From assembly GCF_014697545.1 (NCBI RefSeq), contig NZ_JACJSA010000009.1, positions 186,001 through 250,000 of the forward strand: 64,000 nt of DNA. The letters are read 5' to 3'. This DNA is from Oscillatoria sp. FACHB-1407 (lineage in GTDB: Bacteria; Cyanobacteriota; Cyanobacteriia; Elainellales; Elainellaceae). The position numbers were made by a program, and so were the translations under genes. Shown piece after piece: positions 35,465 to 43,734 of this stretch. Numbering within the stretch: position 1 is the first letter of the stretch; every line of letters starts with the position of its first letter. The notes beneath the pieces were generated by a model. That model made no database searches. It worked only from the letters and a program-made list of their open reading frames with translations, and had not been told where the DNA came from.

Positions 35465-36790
35465 ATGACTCCAGGGCAAGAAAACGTTGAAGCCACTTTG
35501 AATCGCTTTGCTCACTTTGGGGTGGAGTTGGGCTTAGAGCGGATTGAGCAATTGCTGAATAATCTGGGCAACCCCCATCAGCAGATTCCCGTTCTGCATG
35601 TAGCAGGAAGTAATGGTAAAGGCTCCGTCTGTGCCTATTTGTCGGCAGTGTTAACTCATGCTGGATATCGCGTTGGGCGTTACACCTCACCCCATTTAAT
35701 TGATTGGTGCGAGCGCATTTGTATTAACGAGCAACCGATCGCCCCTACTGATTTAAGTCAACTCCTGCAACGGGTAATAGCTGCTATTGAAGCCGATCGC
35801 CCCTCGCCGACTCAATTTGAGGTGATTACTGCTGCTGCCTGGCTGTATTTTGCAGAGTGCCAGGTGGATATCGCCGTGATTGAAGTGGGTTTAGGTGGGC
35901 GGTTGGATGCGACTAACGTCTGCGATCGCCCCCTTGCCAGCATCATTACCTCCCTCAGCCGAGAACATTGGCAGCGACTGGGACCAACCCTGGCAGATAT
36001 CGCCCGCGAAAAAGCTGGGATTCTTAAACCAAAATGTCCGGCGATTTTAGCGGATTTTCCTCCGGATGCAGAGGCTGTGGTGCGGCAACGGGCGACCGAC
36101 TTGGATTGTCCGACCTATTGGATGGAACCGTCTCGCGACCTGGGAGATAGCTGGGCAGAATACACCGGAGCAGGGGTGACTCCTCCGGGTCAGTCATTTT
36201 CCTATCCGTTGAAATATCTCTTGCCCTTGCCCGGTGCTCACCAGTTAGCGAACTCGGCTCTAGCCATCACAGCCCTGCAACTCCTGCAATCCCAGGGATG
36301 GGCGATCGACTCAACCACGATCGCTGAAGGTATCGCAAAAACGCGGTGGTTTGCCCGCTTGCAGTGGACTACCTGGCAGGGGCGATCGCTCCTAATTGAC
36401 GGAGCCCATAACCCAGCGGGGGCGATTGCGTTGCGGCACTACGTCGATCACAGTGATAAGGTGCGATCGCCAATTCAGTGGGTGATGGGAATGCTGGACA
36501 ACAAAGATCACGCCGATGTATTGCAGGCATTGCTGCGTCCGGGCGATCGTCTCTATTTGGTGCCTGTGCCCGACCATGCTTCTGCGGATCTGGACATGCT
36601 GACGGCATTAGCCCTGAAGATTTGTCCCGATCTGGTGGAATGTCGCTCCTGTACGACGGTGCTACAAGGGTTACAAGCTGCATTTCAAGCCAGTGAGGCT
36701 GAATCCACAAAAGGAACAACGGTTTTGTGTGGTTCGTTGTACCTCATTGGGGATTTTTTCCGTACGATTCAACCTCCGGCAAACGCTTAA
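35465..36790 (+). CDS. folC: Folylpolyglutamate synthase / dihydrofolate synthase
   Basis: 441 residues. Mur-ligase fold enzyme joining glutamate to dihydropteroate or folate using ATP. P-loop HVAGSNGKGSVCAYL, second conserved block EVGLGGRLDATNV, and central ATP site LLIDGAHNPAGAIALRHYVD. Length and domain order match the family. It lies 73 bases after the ABC permease and ends one base before the HxlR gene on the opposite strand. Confidence 0.95.
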   Translation: MTPGQENVEATLNRFAHFGVELGLERIEQLLNNLGNPHQQIPVLHVAGSNGKGSVCAYLSAVLTHAGYRVGRYTSPHLIDWCERICINEQPIAPTDLSQLLQRVIAAIEADRPSPTQFEVITAAAWLYFAECQVDIAVIEVGLGGRLDATNVCDRPLASIITSLSREHWQRLGPTLADIAREKAGILKPKCPAILADFPPDAEAVVRQRATDLDCPTYWMEPSRDLGDSWAEYTGAGVTPPGQSFSYPLKYLLPLPGAHQLANSALAITALQLLQSQGWAIDSTTIAEGIAKTRWFARLQWTTWQGRSLLIDGAHNPAGAIALRHYVDHSDKVRSPIQWVMGMLDNKDHADVLQALLRPGDRLYLVPVPDHASADLDMLTALALKICPDLVECRSCTTVLQGLQAAFQASEAESTKGTTVLCGSLYLIGDFFRTIQPPANA

Positions 36791-36791
36791 T

Positions 36792-37154
36792 TTAAGAAGC
36801 GTCTTCACGGCGGCGCAGTTGAGGGGAATTAGCGTACCAGCGTTGGGCAAGACTATTTAACTGATCCAAGATGCCAACAAGCTCTAAACCGCGATCGGTC
36901 AAACCATAGGTGACCTGTGGCGGTACGGTCGGCTCATAGTGCCGATAGAGAATGCCCTCCTGCTCCAGCATTCGTAGACGCTCAGTCAACACTTTTGTAG
37001 AAATTCCGTCAATTTGTCGGCGCAATGCGCCAAAGCGGGTAGCTCCATGCGTGGATAACACCCAGAGAAGATACATCGTCCAGGGTCCTGATAAAACTCC
37101 CATGAGAATGCCGACTGGGCAGGGCTGTAACTGAGAGGGGGCACGAGATGACAT
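36792..37154 (-). CDS. HxlR-family transcriptional regulator
   Basis: 120 residues, winged helix. Starts CPVGILMGVLSGPWTMYLLW and has RFGALRRQIDGISTKVLTER (recognition region) and EGILYRHYEPTVPPQVTYGL. HxlR proteins usually respond to electrophiles or quinones and control adjacent oxidoreductases. It is divergent from the flavodoxin-fold gene at 37274, sharing a 119-base intergenic region with paired repeats, so it probably controls that gene and itself. Confidence 0.92.
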   Translation of the reverse strand: MSSRAPSQLQPCPVGILMGVLSGPWTMYLLWVLSTHGATRFGALRRQIDGISTKVLTERLRMLEQEGILYRHYEPTVPPQVTYGLTDRGLELVGILDQLNSLAQRWYANSPQLRRREDAS

Positions 37155-37177
37155 GGCTGGAGACTGGATAGCGACTG

Positions 37178-37223
37178 GTAGTTACTTTAAAGTTCCTACT
37201 TCCCTTTCGTAAGTAGTTACTTT
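37178..37223. promoter_or_regulatory. Paired GTAGTTACTTT repeats between hxlR-type and flavodoxin genes
   Basis: The 11-mer GTAGTTACTTT occurs at 37178-37188 and 37213-37223, 35 bases apart, in the divergent promoter region. Each is extended by weaker AGTAACT-like complementarity. It is a likely operator for the adjacent HxlR regulator (inference). Confidence 0.5.
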
Positions 37224-37273
37224 TAGTATCTATTGTAGGCAACGATGTACAACTCAAGTAGAGGTTTCTTTCT

Positions 37274-37879
37274 ATGGTGGCGATCGCGATTGTCTATTTT
37301 TCCGGTTCAGGACACACTCACCTCATGGCAGAAGCTGTAGCGGCGGGAGCCAGCAGCGTGGCAGATAGCACCGTTGAACTGTTGCGAATCACAGGCGAGC
37401 AGATCGTTAGTGGTCGCTGGCAAGACAATGCCATCCTGGAAAAGTTGAGTCGGGCGGATGCCATTGTGTTCGGTACTCCGACTTACATGGGAGGCGTTGC
37501 GGCTCAATTTAAGGCGTTTGTTGATGCTACCAGTTCTGTCTGGTTTAACCAGCAGTGGAAGAATAAGATTGCAGGTGGATTTACCCACTCCAGTTCGCTC
37601 AGTGGCGATAAGCAAAGCACGTTGCTGTATCTCTCAGTTCATGCCGCTCAACACAGCATGATTTGGGTTGGAGTTGGCGATCTCCCCAGCAATTATCTGG
37701 GTAAGACCGATGGCTTAAATCGGTTAGGTTCTTTCTTGGGGGTGATGGGTCATAGCCCATTGGATATGAGCGGTGCCCCTGCTGAACTTGATCCCGGCGA
37801 TCGCCTCACGGCTGAAGTCTACGGAAAACGCATTGTGGAAGCAACCCATCGCTGGGCAAAACAGTTAGTCGCTGCTTAA
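37274..37879 (+). CDS. Flavodoxin-fold NAD(P)H:quinone oxidoreductase (WrbA-like)
   Basis: 201 residues. N-terminal FMN phosphate loop IVYFSGSGHTHLMAEAVAAG, then ADAIVFGTPTYMGGVAAQFK and GGFTHSSSLSGDKQ. These match the WrbA/flavodoxin-like reductases that transfer two electrons to quinones. It is divergent from the HxlR regulator, suggesting induction by quinone or electrophile stress. It is followed by a strong palindromic terminator. Confidence 0.9.
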   Translation: MVAIAIVYFSGSGHTHLMAEAVAAGASSVADSTVELLRITGEQIVSGRWQDNAILEKLSRADAIVFGTPTYMGGVAAQFKAFVDATSSVWFNQQWKNKIAGGFTHSSSLSGDKQSTLLYLSVHAAQHSMIWVGVGDLPSNYLGKTDGLNRLGSFLGVMGHSPLDMSGAPAELDPGDRLTAEVYGKRIVEATHRWAKQLVAA

Positions 37880-37893
37880 AGGAATTACAACAA

Positions 37894-37925
37894 AAAGGCT
37901 AAGTTTCTTAAGAAACTTAGCCTTT
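37894..37925. terminator. Perfect 32-bp palindrome, bidirectional terminator
   Basis: AAAGGCTAAGTTTCTT followed by its exact complement AAGAAACTTAGCCTTT, 15 bases after the flavodoxin stop. It is flanked by A- and T-rich ends, so it can end transcripts from both directions, including the minus-strand ABC genes' antisense side. Confidence 0.85.
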
Positions 37926-37958
37926 ATCAATTTGAGCAATAGCAGTTATACATCAATC

Positions 37959-37986
37959 GTAGGGGCGGACCGCGATCCGCCCTTAC
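37959..37986. repeat. GTAGGGGCG-type hairpin repeat
   Basis: GTAGGGGCGGACCG then CGATCCGCCCTTAC. Near-perfect 28-base palindrome downstream of the DevA-like gene. Confidence 0.7.
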
Positions 37987-38012
37987 CAGTTTTGTGGCGC
38001 AAATCTACACTC

Positions 38013-38765
38013 TTATTGCAATTGACCATCTTCGAGGTGGGTGACGCGATCGGCGACGTCAATGATCCGGGGATCATGAGTCACCATCAACACGGTGTGT
38101 CCACCTTCTTTTGCCAAACGGCGCAACAAGTCGATAACAGCGTGACCACTTTGGGAGTCGAGAGCCGCCGTTGGTTCGTCTGCCATGATCAGAGAAGGGC
38201 TGCCTGCTAGAGCACGGGCGATCGCTACCCGTTGCTTTTGTCCGCCAGACAACTCAGAAGGCAAGTTCTTTGCTTTGTCGGCTAAACCGACTTGCTCCAG
38301 CAGATTTGCCGCTTCAAGGTGAGCGACGCGATCGCGCATCCCCTTCATCGTCAGGGCAACTTCTACGTTCTCAATGGCAGTCAACGCTGGAAAGAGGTTA
38401 AATCCTTGAAAGATAAACCCAATATTTTGCAAGCGAAACTTAGCAAGTTGGGCACGAGACATATGGGTGATTTCTTGCCCTAACAGTCGAACACTGCCAG
38501 CGGTGGGGGTTAAGATGCCTCCCAGAATGGAGAGCAGAGTAGTTTTGCCTGATCCCGAAGGACCCATCAAAAGCTGAATGTCGCCACTATTAACCTCAAG
38601 GTTAATGTCACTCAACGCTTGAAACTTCTGGTTTCCAGACTGAAACACCATCTCCACATGCTTTGCCACAATTGCTCTACTCTTGGTCGCAGCCCGATCG
38701 AAAGCAGATTTGGCATGATTGGTAATTTTATGGGACTCTGTCAAACGGATTTTAGAGGCAGTCAT
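38013..38765 (-). CDS. ABC exporter ATPase, DevA/LolD/MacB type
   Basis: 250 residues from ATG 38765. An upstream TTG at 38801 is possible. Walker A LLMGPSGSGKTTLLSILGG, Q-loop IGFIFQGFNLFPALT, signature LSGGQKQRVAIARALAG, Walker B LIMADEPTAALD and switch MVTHDPRII. This type energises MacB-like permeases, as in the heterocyst glycolipid exporter DevBCA. A DevC-like permease is 393 bases upstream on the same strand. The DevB membrane-fusion partner is not visible. Confidence 0.92.
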   Translation of the reverse strand: MTASKIRLTESHKITNHAKSAFDRAATKSRAIVAKHVEMVFQSGNQKFQALSDINLEVNSGDIQLLMGPSGSGKTTLLSILGGILTPTAGSVRLLGQEITHMSRAQLAKFRLQNIGFIFQGFNLFPALTAIENVEVALTMKGMRDRVAHLEAANLLEQVGLADKAKNLPSELSGGQKQRVAIARALAGSPSLIMADEPTAALDSQSGHAVIDLLRRLAKEGGHTVLMVTHDPRIIDVADRVTHLEDGQLQ

Positions 38766-39158
38766 ACATTTAGGTTGAGTAGGATGCAGGCTTCTAGACA
38801 AGTAGAAAGCAACGAATTCAGTGTGGAGGCAACGACGCGAAAATTGGCAGATCTGGGTTTGTCAATTAGAAGCTAAAGGGTAAAAGTCACCATCTTTTTA
38901 AGTTAAGTGAAAAGAGTCAAGGATGCCTTCATCCATGTGGTTAGCCTGATTAGGTGACTTTACATTACTTTAGGTACATATCCTAAAAGTGCCCCACTTG
39001 CAAACAGCCCTAACTTTCTTGACGTACGATTCAGCATTTAGATTCACGGTTGAAGTTTGAAAATTCGGATTAAAATCTGCCATTAAATTTATTATCAGTG
39101 TAGTCAGAGGGTGATACATGACTCCGTAATGATCTACACGAAATTCTCACAACTCGGT
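38766..39158. other. Gap between DevC-like and DevA-like genes
   Basis: About 390 bases with no gene recognised. AT-rich and without an obvious repeat. The size suggests that the ATPase gene may have its own promoter. Confidence 0.4.
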
Positions 39159-40397
39159 TTACACCTTGAACACAATTGCGGGATCAACGTGGGTGACTTT
39201 CTGAATCGCAAACAAAGCTGACCCAACACACATAATGACCGTGATCCCCAAGACCCCTGCTGCTGTGACTGGAGTAATGAGGATCATGATGCCTTGAGTA
39301 GCAAATGTCCATGCGCCTAACGCCAAACACAGTCCCATGCTCGGAGCGTAGCCCAGGACTGCCATCCACAACGCCTGTTCGATAATGACGCGATAAATCA
39401 GCCAATCAGACGCGCCCATGGCTTTGAGCGTGCCAAATTCTTTTAAATGGTCAGATACAGATGAATAGAGAATTTGCCCGACGATAACCATGCCGACGAT
39501 CACACCGACCGTTGCCCCCAACCCTAAAACAAATCCTAATCCTGTGCGTTGTTGCCAATAATCGCGAGTTTGGCTAGATATTTCTGCCTTTGTGTAGGCA
39601 CGAGTTCCAGGGAGGGCTTCCTCCAGACGTTGCTTCAATAATTCTAAATCCTGTCCTGATGCTGCTTGAACGAGGACATAGGTAATCGTGTCACTGGCGG
39701 TGAGGGGTGCAGGTCGGGCGGGCGGAGTGCTTGACTGCGATCGCTGATAGACGTTAGTGCATTGCAGGTTGCCCGACACCAGACGACAACTAGTGGTCGA
39801 TGTTAATCCAGATGTGACGTAGGCGTTGGCACTCTCGAGCGAGGTAAAGAGAAATGGACTAGAGGCGATCGACTGAGTCTCTTGAGTCAAGCCAATCAAT
39901 CGAGCGGGTAGCGAACCGATGCTAGCCTCTTCTCCAAGTTGTCCCAAATCAAGGGAGTCCAAATTGGACTCATCTAAAATAAAGCTGTAGGGTTCTTGCA
40001 AATCGCTCCAGTTGCCACTGACCAATTCACCCGGTATGAATAGTTGACCATTGGGGCTAAACCCAATTAGGCGGACAGGAGAAATTTCACCGTTGTCGCT
40101 GCGCCACGTCGCGCCTCTGATGCTTAACGCTTCTGCCCGGACGACACCATCAACCTCCTGAGCCTGAGCCACCATTCCCGCAGGCAATGGTAAGGTCAAT
40201 TCTAGATAGACCATTTCGCTAGCCGCTACCCAAATGTCAGCCTGTGAGTTGTCGATGACTGAGGTCGTAGATCGACTAAACCCACTGAGAATTCCGGTTT
40301 GAATCGTGACCAGACTAACGGCAAACATGATCCCCGCTTGAGCGACCAAAAAACGGGGAATGTCTTCAAATAAATTTTTGCGGGCGATCGAAGCCAT
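39159..40397 (-). CDS. MacB/DevC-type ABC exporter permease
   Basis: About 412 residues from ATG 40397, with an alternative GTG at 40424. An N-terminal helix (RFLVAQAGIMFAVSLVTIQT) is followed by a large extracytoplasmic domain (about 50-285), then three C-terminal helices (GFVLGLGATVGVIVGMVIVG, LWMAVLGYAPSMGLCLALGA and a last GVLGITVIMCVGSALFAIQK). The FtsX signature SVSDHLKEFGTLKAMGASDW is present. The topology matches the DevC family of envelope exporters. It pairs with the ATPase at 38013. A Cys pair (SCRLVSGNLQCTNV) sits in the periplasmic domain. Confidence 0.9.
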   Translation of the reverse strand: MASIARKNLFEDIPRFLVAQAGIMFAVSLVTIQTGILSGFSRSTTSVIDNSQADIWVAASEMVYLELTLPLPAGMVAQAQEVDGVVRAEALSIRGATWRSDNGEISPVRLIGFSPNGQLFIPGELVSGNWSDLQEPYSFILDESNLDSLDLGQLGEEASIGSLPARLIGLTQETQSIASSPFLFTSLESANAYVTSGLTSTTSCRLVSGNLQCTNVYQRSQSSTPPARPAPLTASDTITYVLVQAASGQDLELLKQRLEEALPGTRAYTKAEISSQTRDYWQQRTGLGFVLGLGATVGVIVGMVIVGQILYSSVSDHLKEFGTLKAMGASDWLIYRVIIEQALWMAVLGYAPSMGLCLALGAWTFATQGIMILITPVTAAGVLGITVIMCVGSALFAIQKVTHVDPAIVFKV

Positions 40398-41282
40398 GAA
40401 GGAGTTGAGTAACGCCAGAACCACTAAATTTCAACATTGGTGTCAATCCTGGCGATCAACGTTAGCGTTGAACGGATCGAACCGGGCAATGCTGAAACGA
40501 CATTAAAGTTCTCAAAACTTAAAGCGGTCTATTTCAAGCCTACCTGGTCTTGGAATTTAAGATGGCATCCTTGTGACAGTCTGCGAGATTGCCCTAATGA
40601 ACCGAACCTAAAAACAGTTAGGGTCTAGTAGTTCTTACTAGACCCCGATAGGTAATTGAGTTAACTTAATCAAACCAATGAGTCGAACTTGAACAGTGAA
40701 GTGAAATGAAACAAATTACAACTAGGGTTGACTTGAACTCACAGCATCCTGCTTTACTTGTAAGCATCCCAACCTCTTTAGGAGATTATGAAGCTTTGGT
40801 AGTGCCTACAAACCCTAAACTTTAATTCGGTTTAGATTGGCGAGGCGAATATCTACCAGTAAATGATGAACGTTACAGAGTAACTAGGTGCCGCGACTGG
40901 CTCAGAGCGGGAGGCACAGGCTCGATACCAGGTGGTTTTGGTTGACCCTTTCTTCTTGGGTTGTGCCTTGATATTTAAAGTAGCATCCTCTCCAGTTGTA
41001 AGCTAGGTCACTTTACCAAAATTCATTTTGCGCTACGTCCGATAACATTCTGGTTAGATCGAGCAACACTCCAGGTTGGATCTGGTGTGGCAATGAACAG
41101 GGTTTGTTGATTGAGGAGAAGCCCACACCTCCTGATTTCAAACAATTGACAGTTCTATCTTGTCCTCAAAAATCAGACAAGGGAAACAATCAAAATCTTC
41201 CCCTCGATCGCTCTGATGAGGGGAAGACAAGAGAAAGGGCATTTCAGTAAAGTCTGTTTCTGGCAGACCCTAGCAGAAATTG
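40398..41282. other. Intergenic region without recognised gene
   Basis: About 880 bases. It contains a perfect hairpin at 40621-40645. A region around 40890-40940 has modest inverted complementarity (GTGCCGCGAC, GGGAGGCAC). Open frames present are short and lack ribosome sites. An unannotated small RNA is possible but unsupported. Confidence 0.4.
40621..40645. terminator. Hairpin, 10-bp perfect stem
   Basis: GGGTCTAGTA, loop GTTCT, then TACTAGACCC. No T-run follows on either strand, so it may be a terminator or a structured RNA element. Confidence 0.45.
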
Positions 41283-42092
41283 TTATTGCCCTGGGTTAAC
41301 CAGAATGTAACGATTGCTGGACGAAGTCCCATTGCCCTGGGTTTGGTTGCCCTGAGTCTGGTTAGCCTGGTTTGGCGTGTTCTGAGGCTGCTGAGTAGTG
41401 CCCTGGCGTTGAGTGTTGCCCTGGGGTTGAGTCGTCCCTTGAGGTTGAGTATTGCCCTGAGGTTGGGAGAATGTTTGGGATGGAGCACCCTGCGTTGGCT
41501 GAGTAGTTTGGGTTTGAGGTTGAACGGTTTGTCCCTGCGTTTGGTTTGGTACAGGTTGAGTCACCGGAACCTGATTAGTGGTACCGGATTGTGTGGTTGT
41601 ACCTGTCTGTGGCGTTGTAACGGTTGGAACTTGAGTTGAGGGCACTACTTCCTGAGTCTGTTCAATGACTGGCGGTTGGACGTCCAGTTGAGGGCTAGTG
41701 GCGGGAAGTGGGCTTTGAGGGATAGGAGCGACAATCGTGGGACCAACCTGATTTGACTGAGGACGGTGATTGGCAATAAACAGGGCAGCAAGGATAGCAC
41801 TTGCCAAAGAAGCAAAAACGATGCCGAGGAGCATTCCTCGTGCCGCGTTTTCGTTATCCCGGTGTTTCAGGTCTTCTTCAACGTAATGTTCGTGAGCTTT
41901 GCCATGGACGTACCCATCTTTGTAAGCTGATTCGACTTGGGATTCGGGTTGTCCGTTAGCCACTCGTGGGGTTTGATTGACAAGGCTTTTGTTGTAGACC
42001 TGGTATTGATCAGCGCGAGGCACTCGATCTGTACTAGAGACACGAGTGAGAGGACGCTCCGAAGAAGGTCGGCGATCGCGTATATTAGTCAT
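41283..42092 (-). CDS. Single-helix membrane protein with Gln/Thr/Pro-rich tail
   Basis: 269 residues. A cytoplasmic N-terminus of about 95 residues (with YKDGYVHGKAHEHYVEEDLK), one helix (MLLGIVFASLASAILAALFI) and an extracytoplasmic low-complexity tail dominated by QPQGTTQ and QTQGN repeats. The tail looks like a spacer or wall-spanning segment. No enzymatic domain and no recognised family. The DNA of the tail is itself repetitive (41395-41475). Confidence 0.7.
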   Translation of the reverse strand: MTNIRDRRPSSERPLTRVSSTDRVPRADQYQVYNKSLVNQTPRVANGQPESQVESAYKDGYVHGKAHEHYVEEDLKHRDNENAARGMLLGIVFASLASAILAALFIANHRPQSNQVGPTIVAPIPQSPLPATSPQLDVQPPVIEQTQEVVPSTQVPTVTTPQTGTTTQSGTTNQVPVTQPVPNQTQGQTVQPQTQTTQPTQGAPSQTFSQPQGNTQPQGTTQPQGNTQRQGTTQQPQNTPNQANQTQGNQTQGNGTSSSNRYILVNPGQ

Positions 42093-42654
42093 TTTTCACC
42101 AACAGAACTCAATAAAGGAAGTTAAAAAAACAGACTAAAAAAGTTTTGAATTACAAGCTGAAAAGTAAAACAAAGCTAGTGGTATAACAACCGTCAGGAC
42201 AATTGATGTAGATGATATAGGGGTTACACTTCCAATCAGGAGTTCCACCCCTATACCCTGTTGGATCAGCTATACGACTGCCATAACACCAATCAAGGAT
42301 CGCGAATACATAAAGTGCAGTTTTCCAGATAGGGACACGGCACGCCGCGTCCCTACAGAGATTCTGGTTTCACAAGTTATTTAATTCACAATCCTGAGTA
42401 GGTACCCTATCTTGAGTAATTGCTGCCTAAAAATCAGCCTGCAATTAGCTCACTTCAACGGCAACGTATTTAATTGGATTATGGATTGGATTATGGTGTT
42501 CGATCGTTATTAGATCACAGTAACGATTGAACCTATCAGTCATGGTCTATCTATAGGGAGGATTGAGGGTTTACCTTTAGGTGGAAGTGTGCCAGTGCTC
42601 TTGAGGAGTGGAGTACTTGACAAACTGCTTTCCCACGTTTGACGTTCCTGGGGG
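42093..42654. other. Intergenic region with one palindrome
   Basis: About 560 bases without a supported gene. It contains the palindrome AGGGACACGGCA / CGCCGCGTCCCT at 42331-42354, a short duplication of ATGGATTGGATT near 42479-42495, and an element with GTTCCACCCCTATACCC similar to one at 57690. Confidence 0.45.
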
Positions 42655-43374
42655 TTAACGCAACAAAGCACTCCACGTTGCGTTACCAACCACCCCATCG
42701 GGTGTCAGGTTATATCGACGTTGAGCCGCTTTAACGGCATTTTGGGTGGCAGGTCCAAACACCCCATCGACCTCTCCATCAAACATACCGAGGGTTCGGA
42801 GACGTTGTTGTAACCGGGCAACGGCTGGTCCTCGCATCCCAAGTCTCAGCGTGGGCAGGTTAACAGCTTCAGAGGCAGGGTTAGCTGCAACGGTGGGGTT
42901 GCTTGGTGTAGCGACAGCGGGGCGAGAGTTGGTTGGGGTGGGTTGGGTTGTGGCAGGACCACCAGCAGCAGCGGCTGTAGTGGTTGTTGCGGAGGGGAGG
43001 AGGCGGTTCCAGGTATTGCTGCCAACAATGCCATCGGCAGTGAGTCCGGCAGCTTGCTGAAAGGCGATGACAGCGGTAGCGGTGCTGTCTTGAAAGTTTC
43101 CATCCACCGTGCCTTGATAGAATCCAAGCAACTTGAGCAGGGCTTGTAGTTCAGTGACGGTAGCCCCCTGGCTACCAAGACGCAACGTCGGGCGAGCAGT
43201 TGCCGCAGGGGTGGGTGAAGGGCTGACCTGGGCTTGAGCCATGGTTGGTAGCGTGACAGGCAGGGAGAAGGCACTGAGACCCATCAGCGTTAAAGCTAAC
43301 CCCTGATTGATGTAGGGTTGTGTCCAACGGCTGAGGAAGGGTGTCCGGTTTATGCCTACCCGATCGCGATTCAT
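42655..43374 (-). CDS. Secreted protein with two peptidoglycan-binding domains
   Basis: 239 residues. A hydrophobic N-terminal segment (GLALTLMGLSAFSLPVTLPT) serves as signal peptide. Two PG_binding_1 three-helix repeats follow: LRLGSQGATVTELQALLKLL ... ADGIVGSNTWNRLL, and LRLGMRGPAVARLQQRLRTL ... PDGVVGNATWSALL, joined by a Thr/Pro/Ala-rich linker. No catalytic domain, so it probably anchors to the cell wall. Stands alone. Confidence 0.9.
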   Translation of the reverse strand: MNRDRVGINRTPFLSRWTQPYINQGLALTLMGLSAFSLPVTLPTMAQAQVSPSPTPAATARPTLRLGSQGATVTELQALLKLLGFYQGTVDGNFQDSTATAVIAFQQAAGLTADGIVGSNTWNRLLPSATTTTAAAAGGPATTQPTPTNSRPAVATPSNPTVAANPASEAVNLPTLRLGMRGPAVARLQQRLRTLGMFDGEVDGVFGPATQNAVKAAQRRYNLTPDGVVGNATWSALLR

Positions 43375-43456
43375 AGCCCTGAATTCTCCGTCAAAGATGA
43401 GCTACAACAAGTAAAATCGTTCCGAGTTTATCTTAAATCTGCAATCTGGTCTAATT

Positions 43457-43623
43457 TAACGTCAGTTTGATTTAAGAGTCCGGCGAATGAATTCGCGGCT
43501 ACTGAAGCGAAGCCCGCCGACGCGGACTCCGGACCATGCAGGATTTGACGAATCGATGCAGGTCGATTTTGCTCCGATAGCGGTGGTTTTAACCGCCGAA
43601 ATCCTGATCCCGAATTCACGTTA
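43457..43623 (-). repeat. MITE-like dispersed repeat family A, copy 3
   Basis: A 167-base copy in reverse orientation. On the minus strand it starts TAACGTGAATTCGGGATCAG, and its plus-strand left end reads TAACGTCAGTTTGATTTAAG, giving imperfect terminal inverted repeats like copy 1. The interior keeps GGCGAATGAATTCGCGG and TTTTGCTCCGATAGCGG. Confidence 0.82.
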
Positions 43624-43664
43624 ATTTAGAGTAGCTCGCACCCACAAAACGTCCCATCAATACC

Positions 43665-43732
43665 ACGAGTCATTCACTTACGAGTCATTCACTTACGAGT
43701 CATTCACTTACGAGTCATTCACTACGAGTCAT
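43665..43732 (+). repeat. 15-bp direct repeats abutting a start codon
   Basis: Three perfect copies of ACGAGTCATTCACTT, one of ACGAGTCATTCACT and a partial ACGAGTCAT, ending three bases before the ATG at 43735. They occupy the place of the ribosome site and 5' leader, so copy number may affect expression. Confidence 0.85.
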
Positions 43733-43734
43733 CA

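Noticed and set aside
40437-40628. 63-codon plus-strand ORF near the DevC-like start
   Set aside because: Composition is not protein-like and it has no ribosome site or family resemblance.
41280-41639. 119-codon hydrophobic plus-strand ORF
   Set aside because: Antisense shadow of the Gln/Thr/Pro-rich tail of the membrane protein on the minus strand.
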